Positions 57,021 to 64,000 of a DNA stretch of 64,000 nucleotides are shown in pieces. The stretch is from Dryocosmus kuriphilus. Lineage: Eukaryota > Arthropoda > Insecta > Hymenoptera > Cynipidae. The position numbers were made by a program, and so were the translations under genes. Below the pieces are notes generated by a model. That model was not told where the DNA came from and did no database searches. It saw only the letters and a list, made by a program, of their open reading frames with translations. How positions within the stretch are numbered: the first letter of the stretch is position 1; every line of letters starts with the position of its first letter. Where the stretch lies: positions 107,959,708 to 108,023,707 of the forward strand of contig CM076194.1 of NCBI GenBank assembly GCA_038277395.1. The letters are read 5' to 3'.

Positions 57021-58859
57021 GGGATAAATGGCACTTTCGAAAAAAGATCCTAACGCCTATACATTCCATTTTAAAATTCTCAAAGACTCCGCATTGCAAT
57101 TTTTGTAGAATAAACAGATATTTTAATACACAGAATGAGCGAGGAATTGGAAAAAAAATCTTTTAGCATTTTCAACTACATTACTCTTTGCACTCTCGAC
57201 ATCATTTGCGGTAAGATACCGACTTCTATCAATTTTATTCTTGATTATACGATCTCACAATCAGATTGCCTGCAGAAATTGCCATAATAGAACGTCGAGT
57301 CTATGCACAAAATGATTGTAAAAGTCCATACTTGCTTACCGTTGACGATAGTAAGTTGATATATAAAAAAAGTTATCTAATAATAATTTTGAAATGAGAG
57401 AATAGCATGCTTTCAAATAAGAAGTAAAATTATGTATAACTGGAAGCATTATTCTATATTGACAATTCAGGCGTATTTTGCATGGATGTTTTAAGAAAGT
57501 ATTTAAAAAAGTATATTATTCAAATATGAGTAAACGATTTTTAGAAAAATTTATTTTACAACAGAAAGTGATGAATGATATAATTTAAAATTGAATTGCA
57601 GGTGATGTCAGAAAGGCGTGAAGAAGTTGGGAGGGAATCTAAAGCGATCAATGGCAACAAAGGTAAATTCTAAAATGTAAAATTAAACTCAAGCTCAAAT
57701 TATAAATAAGAAATGCTCCAGAAAAAGAATGTTAGGTAAATTAATATAATTAATTAATAGAGGTAGATAAAAAGAAAAGACTAGCTTTCCTGGACTTATT
57801 ATTTGAGGATTGTCAAGATGGCACTCTTCTCTCAGTTGGGGATGTTCGAGAGGAAAATGACACCTTTATGTTTGAGTTATGATTATTATAAAAATATACG
57901 GTAATTTTCAAAATAAGTAAGTAAATTTTTTCTAGAATAAATCTATAAGTCTTTCTCTAGTTAATGAATGTCGTGTCTTTTAAGGGTCATGATACCACTT
58001 ATTGTGCAGTGAGTTGGACATTGTTACCTTCTTGGACGTTATCCAGAATTTCAGGTAAAATAAAAAAAAAAAAAATGAAATAAAATTAAGTAAAAAACGT
58101 CTGAGCATATAGAATAAAATGTTCAAAATTTCCAACTTTTTAGCATAAAGTCGTAGAGGAAGTGGCAAGTATTTTCAGCGAAGGAGATCGAAACAGATAT
58201 ACAAAATGAGATCTAAAAAAATTAAGTATTTAGAGCAATGCATCAAAGAAATTTTGCGTCTGTATCTGATTGTATCTTATCACTTTTGATAAGAAAAATC
58301 TCAGAGGAAACTCAAATCGGTAATTGCTTTTAAAAGAAATTTCTTGTACTTTGCGGAAGACAAATTCGGGGCTTTTTAAAAATTTTGAAAACGGTGCAAT
58401 CCATTTCGGTCCATTCCGGAAATTTCAGGAAAATATATGGTACCCAAAGGCACAAGTTGTGAAGTTGTTGCAATTCTGCAATGATAATAACTCCAATGCT
58501 TCATCGGGACCCTGACGTCTTTCCAAATCCTGAGAAATTTGACCCGGACTGGTTTTCGACAGAAAATTCCGCAGGACGAAATCCATATTTTTACATCCCT
58601 TTCTGTACTGGACCGCAAGCAATTGTATATATGTATAAAAACGTGCAGACTATATTCTAAAATAACATAATGCGAAGAAAGGTAGTGAAGTGTGGATCGT
58701 AAAAACATACCTATATTATATGTTTTAGGAGAAAAGTTTGCGCTGCTAGAATAGAAGGCTATAATTTCAGGCGTGTTGTGGAAGTATAAAATCAAGCAGG
58801 ATATTCACATTACTGCAGAACTTGTGACTCGAGCAAAGGATGGTTTGCATGGCAAATAA
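57021..58859 (+). pseudogene. CYP4-type cytochrome P450 pseudogene
   Basis: Microsomal P450 (haem mono-oxygenase) of CYP4 type, C-terminal two thirds. Readable exons: GDKWHFRKKILTP and SFSIFNYITLCTLDIICG (57021-57210, donor GTAAGA); VYAQNDCKSPYL (57276 on); VMSERREEVGRESK (57602-57662); KKKRLAFLDLLFEDCQDGT and EENDTFMFEL (57761-57885); GHDTTYCAVSWTLLPSW, the I-helix (57985-58054); EQCIKEILRLY, the ExxR motif (58230-58260); VPKGTSC, then MLHRDPDVFPNPEKFDPDWF and GRNPYFYIPFCTGPQAIVY (58440-58630); KYKIKQDIHITAELVTRAKD to a stop at 58857-58859. Lesions: a frameshift in exon 1, stops in several exons, and a haem loop reading FCTGPQAIVY where FSAGPRNCIG is expected, so the Cys ligand is gone. The N terminus is not found upstream. 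Confidence 0.88.
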
Positions 58860-59732
58860 CGCACAGAAATAATGTGTATTCCCTACATTCCCTATGAATT
58901 TTAATTATTTAGACAAAAAAAAAAGAAATGGTTTGAACAGATAAAAATTTGTTAAAAGATAAGACTGTAACATCTGAATGACGTAAATATCTAAATATAA
59001 GTTAGTCAAATAAAAAAAATAGACTGATAAAAAAGGCGCAGTGCTGTTGGACAACTGTATAGGGTCAGAATGGAGTTGATTTATGTACCGAACTCCGGCG
59101 AGTTTTTTGTTCCTCTTTTTAAGAAAAAGTTTAATGAGATATCTAAATAATTGTAAAGTAGTCAGAGAATTTAAAAACATCACTCGCCAAATAAAAACAA
59201 TTTATAGCAAAAAATAGGGAAGAAACAGTACTCATGTGTGTCAATTTTTAAATAGGATGATAAATCAATTAGATTGAAAAAATTGAACAATTGAAACATT
59301 TAAGTATATTCTTCTTTTATTTAAATTTATTTAAAAAATGTTTGCATAGCTTTGATAGTATAGTTGCAAATGAATAAAAATTGCAAAATCGAGGAAATTT
59401 TAATTAAATAAATGTTGGGAAAGTATTTTCCAAACCTAAACAAAAGATTGTTTGATCAATGCCCGCTAAAAAAATAGGGGCGAAGAGACATTTTAATTTT
59501 TTGTTTTAAATATAGGTGGACAAGATATAAATACAAGTGAGAACATAGTTATCGTTCCAGTCAGGGTTTAAAATGAAATAATTTAAAATTTCAATTAAAA
59601 TAGGAGGGACTGGAAATATTATCTCATTCGATTAAAAAAATGAGAATTTTAGATATACATAGTTTGCTCTTGTCAAAAGACAATACAAAATTTTGTTTTA
59701 CTTCATGCCATATAGTTTCGATTATTACTGTT
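58860..59732. other. AT-rich intergenic, nothing recognised
   Basis: No gene supported; the 92-codon minus frame at 58905-59183 is AT-rich chance. Confidence 0.5.
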
Positions 59733-60082
59733 CCCTATTGAAAATTCCTATATAGGATCCTATAGGATCCCATATGTTTTACCTATATAGGTGCCACCTG
59801 TAGGAAATGACATAGGATACTATATAGGATCATACATAGGAGCACATATTTTGAAAATGATTTTCAAAAATAAAATAAAATGCTGCGCAGCAGTTTCCTG
59901 TAAGTTCTACATTTGCGCAGTATAGTTTTTCTGGACAGTTAGATTGACAAAATACATATATAAACATAATTACAGTTCCTTATTATTATTATTAATTTTT
60001 TAATTTTCTTATTAATTTGTTAACTAAGTACATAACATTAGTATATCCTATATAGGATCCTATATAGGAATTTTTAGTAGGG
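59733..60082. mobile_element. 350-bp TIR element rich in TATAGGATCC words
   Basis: CCCTATTGAAAATTCCTATA at the left and TATAGGAATTTTTAGTAGGG at the right. Inside, CTATATAGGATCCTATA, itself palindromic, repeats several times in both ends. GCTGCGCAGCAG lies near 59882. Non-coding. Confidence 0.8.
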
Positions 60083-60790
60083 TTCATCATAGCAGAATCC
60101 ATTCCTAAATTAAAGTGTATAGTTAATTTATAAAAAAAAAAAACTTTTAATTAAAAAACAATCTCTGATTTAAAATGATGTATTATAAATTAAATTTAAC
60201 AAAAGTAACGGCAAGGTAACAAGTTACTTTTTTACAGTAACGGTAACGCGTTAACAGAGAAGCCATACAAAACTGTATAATCGTAATTCGCAATGTTAAC
60301 AGGGTTCTTTTGGTACCACTGGCGACAATTTGAAATTTTTATCGGTGGCAGAGTCTCTGTCAGGGGCCACAATAATTCAGTTCAAACATTTTTTGTGCAC
60401 TTATTCAGAAGAATTCCTGTATTTTATTCGTGCTATCTACCATTACGGAATTTTCCGTAACTCTAGCCCTAGCGCTATACTTGTCTTACGGAAAATTCCG
60501 TAAAATTAGTCAGTGCCTGTTTTATTCATTGTTTTATTCGCATTTTCTAACTGATAAAATTTTGTCTAAAATTTTCATAAGTTTCGTAAAAATTTCACTG
60601 ATCAAAAATTTTGTATTTTAAAAAATTGAAACTTGCAAAAATTTAAATCTTTTCGACACATTGCAAGGCGTGTAGTGTTGCCGAGGTTGGCACCACTGCT
60701 GCATGGTATAGTCAAATCGCGTGTATATCGAGTCTGGTATCGACAATAGTCGGTGTCAAATAATTTGACGTCGCACACGGCGTAGTTAGT
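60083..60790. other. Intergenic, with small palindromes
   Basis: GGTAACAAGTTAC and CGGTAACGCGTTAAC at 60215-60255 are decayed relatives of the hAT subterminal words. TTACGGAATTTTCCGTAA at 60444-60461 is a perfect palindrome, repeated as TTACGGAAAATTCCGTAA at 60486-60503. No gene. Confidence 0.55.
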
Positions 60791-60801
60791 ACGTGACAGT
60801 C

Positions 60802-60807
60802 TCAGTT
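60802..60807 (+). promoter_or_regulatory. Initiator TCAGTT for the secreted-protein gene
   Basis: TCAGTT matches the arthropod initiator; it lies 94 bp upstream of the ATG in a GC-richer, CpG-containing stretch (60715-60830). No TATA box is seen about 30 bp upstream. Confidence 0.4.
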
Positions 60808-60900
60808 CATAGAACCAGAATAGAACGAATATCAAATGCAGTGAACGTAATTGCGTCTTTTTTGTGAAATTTCAAAACAGAAAGTGTGTGAATCGTGAAA

Positions 60901-60940
60901 ATGAAGGCGATTTTAATCGCGCTTTGCGCAATGCTCGCTG
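60901..60940 (+). CDS. First coding exon, probable secreted protein (partial)
   Basis: The ATG at 60901 (context GTGAAAATG) encodes MKAILIALCAMLA plus one base, then a good splice donor G|GTGAGTTT at 60940/60941. A lysine followed by a hydrophobic stretch is a classic signal-peptide start. The mature protein must lie in later exons; I find none in the remaining 3 kb, so exon 2 is probably outside the window. Splitting the signal peptide by a long first intron is common in insect genes for cuticle, odorant-binding and digestive proteins, but the family cannot be told from 13 residues. Confidence 0.6.
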
Positions 60941-61977
60941 GTGAGTTTTACCCTCTGATCTAACCCCTCAGGCTTACATTCTTACAATTAGGTTATATCT
61001 GTTTTGTCGCAAGATTTTCCTTGTTTTCTCCCTCAAAGATCAGTAACTGAACACAAATAGACGCATTACTCAGTATTTTCATAGTTTTACTATATTTTCA
61101 ACCATTCGTTTCCCCTTCACTTAACAGTTTTATTTATATACCAACAGATTTTTTTTTGCAAAGGACTTTTATGATGTTCTGGAATGTTTTCATTGCGTTT
61201 GGAGTGACTATTGACGATCATGGTTTAATTTCTATAAATAGTTGTGCAATTGAATGTGCAAGCGACTTCATGCCTTGATTTCTATATCCTTTAACGATTC
61301 AGTGTTCTTATAATTGTATTCTGTTAAGTCACGGAAGTGCGGAACACAGCCGCATTCCCTGACATTCAGATAAATTGGATCATGAATCAAGTCTATTCAT
61401 GATCTCTCTTTTTCTCTTCTAGTTTACACAGTAATTCATTGTTGGATATTTGCATATAAAAACTTCGCTTTCATTCTAGAACGCTTATTCCCCTTAATCT
61501 CTGATTTCTAAACCTTGGTTTCTCAGTTCGGATTTTATTGAATGAAGAGCATTTCTCCCTTTGCTTATTTATCTTTCACGATTACGAGAAAGTTCAAAGT
61601 TCTCAAAGTTATCATTCTTTTTTTCTACTTAGAATCAAAACTGTATTGAAGGTCAATATTTTTATAAGTCATCAGCCACACAAAGTTTGAGACACAAATA
61701 ACTAGCTATGTCACTAAAAGATTGTTGTTCCATTGGGTAACCACTTCTCTTCGTATCTCTTGAATTACTTTAGTGTAAAAAAGTTAAAAGAGAGATTTTT
61801 TTATATAAGATGTTTGATTTAAAACTGTTTGAACGAAATAAAGAATTTCAATGATTTACTCTCGAAATATAGGATAATAAATACATCTTTTAACGGATTT
61901 CATTATTTTGAACTTTTTATTTTGCCATTGATGCAATGTTTTCTATTTTAAAAACAAACGATGCCTTCTCTCTTGAT

Positions 61978-62217
61978 ATGGGACGTTCCGCGAAGAAAGG
62001 TCAAAGAAACCTAGAGAAAGTTTCGCAAAGAAAGGTCAAAAAAACCTAGAGAAAAAAACTTCGGAAAAAGTCTTTGCAGGTTTTCGATGTTATCGACAGT
62101 TTACGACTCGCTTTTTCATAATAACAAAAAAAAATAATTTTTCCCTGTGCAAATTGCGGATTGTTATTACGGTGCAAAAAGGGACCGATACATTAGGGCC
62201 ATCGCGGAACGTCACAT
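61978..62217. mobile_element. 240-bp foldback with GACGTTCCGCG ends
   Basis: ATGGGACGTTCCGCGA at the left, TCGCGGAACGTCACAT at the right. The left side is followed by two copies, ~37 bp apart, of GAAAGGTCAAAGAAACCTAG. Confidence 0.7.
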
Positions 62218-62803
62218 GTATTAATGTTTTGAAACAGGAGTAGATTAGATAGCTTACACGCGTCATTGGTAGCTGATGCAGAATGTATAAAGTATAATCT
62301 GAAGAATCATTTGTTTTGAAATTCCTTTCTGTCAACATAAAAAGATGACGAAGCCATCTAATCTTAGAGCTGACTAATTACTATTTTTTTTTTAGGTCGA
62401 ACTTTAGTCTATTTTATTTAGTTTTACTTTAGTTTTTAGTCGAATACGCGCAGCAAAAAGGAGGACTTGCATGTTTCTAAATTTTTTTTGTGCTTTATGT
62501 TATACCATATCTTTGGATAGGATTGACATACTGGCATGAATTTTTTTTTTTTTTTAATGTGAGTAATGGCAGTGCGAGTGACCTAGGCACATAAAGATTT
62601 GCGCTTCTGAATAATATTCAAGTACTGCCACAAAAACAATATGTTGGAAACAGAATTTTGGACTTGTATTGGGTATCTTATTATTGACTGACATTCATAA
62701 AACTTTGTGTATTGATCATTGATCACTGATATCTATATATAGTACTGGATAGTGCATTGGGTGCGCCGACTGGAGGCAACATGAAGTGAGAGTTGGCCAT
62801 ATA

Positions 62804-63184
62804 TCGACTGTCCTGAAGAAAATTCGACTGTCCCGAAGAAAATGGTTTTAACAAATATTTTCGAATACAGAGTGTATCAACAATTTTATGCTGCGCTAGA
62901 GTGTCGTATTTCCATTTACGAATACATAGAGATACGACGCTTTACCGAAGTAGAGTATAGTTGATACACTCTTTTCGGAAATCTTTGTTAAGACAATTTT
63001 CTTTGGGACAGTCGAATTGTCTTAACAAAGATTGCCGAATACAGAGTCTATCAACAATTTTATGCGGCGCTAGTGTCATATGTCCATTTACGAATCATAG
63101 ATACGACACTTTACTGAAGTAGAGTATAGTTGATACACTCTTTTCGGAAATCTTTGTTAAGACAATTTTCTTCGGGACAGTCGA
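62804..63184. mobile_element. Dimeric TIR element, two foldback units
   Basis: Begins TCGACTGTCCTGAAGAAAA and ends TTTTCTTCGGGACAGTCGA. A third terminus GGGACAGTCGAATTGTC lies in the middle near 63005-63020. Each half has GAATACAGAGTNTATCAACA and TGTTGATACACTCTTTTCGG-type pairs. The first terminus is itself doubled (62804 and 62824). TA lies on both sides, fitting a Tc1/mariner-type MITE. Confidence 0.8.
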
Positions 63185-63534
63185 TATATTATGAGAAGTG
63201 GGCACAAAGTAATCATAATTTTATGAATACCTTTTCATTTCAGTTCGAAAATTAGTGTTGCGTATTACACGATCGCCATGACACTTAGCCGCGTGTTCAC
63301 CGATCACTTTTGGTGATCTTAGATAAAAATGGGTGCAAATGCGTATATTTTGAAACTCATTTCTTATGTGATAATTTTGTATTTAAAGTAAAAGTTTAAT
63401 AACAGATAATCTAGAAGAACTCAAAAACGAAGAATTAAGGAGATTTGAACACTTTGGGGGTCATCTGACATATTTAGAAAGAGTAGGAGGTTATAATTAT
63501 CATATGTTTATTTTCAAGAATTATAAAGATAAAG

Positions 63535-63850
63535 ATTTAAAGAGAATTCAAAAGACTTCAACAAACTTCAAAAGTTTTCAACATGCTTCAAAAGACTTCA
63601 AAGTACTTCAAAGAGTCCAAAAGAATTAAAAAAGCTTCAACAGACTTACAAAACTCCAAATACTTCAAAAGACTTCAAGAAAATTCAAATAACTTCAAAA
63701 GACTTCACAAGACTTTCAGAAATCTTCAAAAAACTTTACAAGACTTCAAGAGAATTCAAATGACTTCAAAAGACTTGAATAGACATTAAAAGTCTTCAAC
63801 AGTCTTCAAAGGACTTCAAAGGCTTCAAAAAACTTCAAGACTTCAAAAGC
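63535..63850. repeat. ACTTCAAAAG short tandem array
   Basis: About 25 imperfect units of GACTTCAAAAG and related 10-12-base words. The 68-codon frame across it is a translation of the repeat. Confidence 0.9.
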
Positions 63851-64000
63851 AGGTGTACACCTGAAGCCTTAAGTGGTTACCCCTTGGGTGAAACTCCTAG
63901 CCACGGAGGAAAACATCCCACTTGTAACTTAAGTTCAAGTATATTATGATGACACGTAGTATTTGCAGTTTATGTAGTTGTGTATATATGTCACATATTT

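Larger units (their letters stand above)
60941..64000 (+). other. Putative first intron, with three repeats
   Basis: No exon with a matching phase-1 acceptor and open frame was found. The interval holds a foldback (61978-62217), a dimeric TIR element (62804-63184) and an ACTTCAAAAG array (63535-63850). The minus frame at 62090-62338 is judged accidental. That this is intron follows only from the donor at 60941. Confidence 0.4.

Noticed and set aside
58376..58795. 139-codon minus ORF over the P450 exons
   Set aside because: Antisense of readable CYP4 motifs.
63583..63789. Lysine-rich 68-residue ORF
   Set aside because: Translation of the ACTTCAAAAG array.

Overview
This window looks like nuclear DNA from an arthropod, most likely an insect. 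It is strongly AT-rich by eye. It has spliceosomal introns, a nuclear-type tRNA-Val(AAC), a decayed CYP4-type cytochrome P450, and mobile elements typical of insects: mariner, Merlin, hAT, a Penelope-like element, a jockey-superfamily LINE and tRNA-derived SINEs. The mix of a DUF7869-type gene, a THAP gene and a SWIM gene reminds me of parasitoid wasps, but the order cannot be fixed from sequence alone. There is no operon, rRNA, CRISPR array or prokaryotic replicon.

Layout. 0-1.6 kb: two adjacent satellites, about 136 bp and 89 bp. 1.97-9.65 kb: three copies of a 1.2-kb repeat ending in a cluster of GC hairpins (a fourth lies at 32.1-33.3 kb), with a nearly intact DUF7869-like gene between long inverted repeats. 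This nest is the best candidate for an undescribed mobile system. 9.8-14.6 kb: a decayed hAT transposon (KIAA1586/TTF-like) cut by a 238-bp foldback element. 14.6-15.8 kb: a large foldback. 16.3-17.6 kb: a three-exon THAP gene and a convergent SWIM zinc-finger ORF, the best candidate host-type genes. 17.6-26.2 kb: AT-rich intergenic DNA with a 195-bp tandem repeat and weak repeats. 26.5-29.4 kb: a broken LINE with an inverted reverse-transcriptase part. 29.7-36.1 kb: a SINE, a microsatellite, CpG-rich patches, a minisatellite foldback and a hAT-like non-autonomous element. 37.3-41.8 kb: a Penelope-like element with inverted pseudo-LTRs carrying hammerhead-like cores, hosting a dead mariner. 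42.6-45.9 kb: a Merlin transposase remnant between inverted 310-bp modules. 45.9-56.8 kb: intergenic DNA with several TIR elements, including a 2.2-kb hAT-type element with a perfect 8-bp target duplication, and a tRNA-Val gene between two foldbacks. 57.0-58.9 kb: the P450 pseudogene. 60.8-64 kb: the promoter and first coding exon of a probable secreted protein, followed by its long intron.

Most of the window is layered transposon debris, and nested insertions give relative ages: MITE into hAT, SINE into hAT, mariner into Penelope. Likely functional loci are few: tRNA-Val, the secreted-protein exon, and possibly the THAP and SWIM genes. Family names come from recall and motif reading, not from any database search; coordinates of repeat ends are hand-read and may be off by a few bases.
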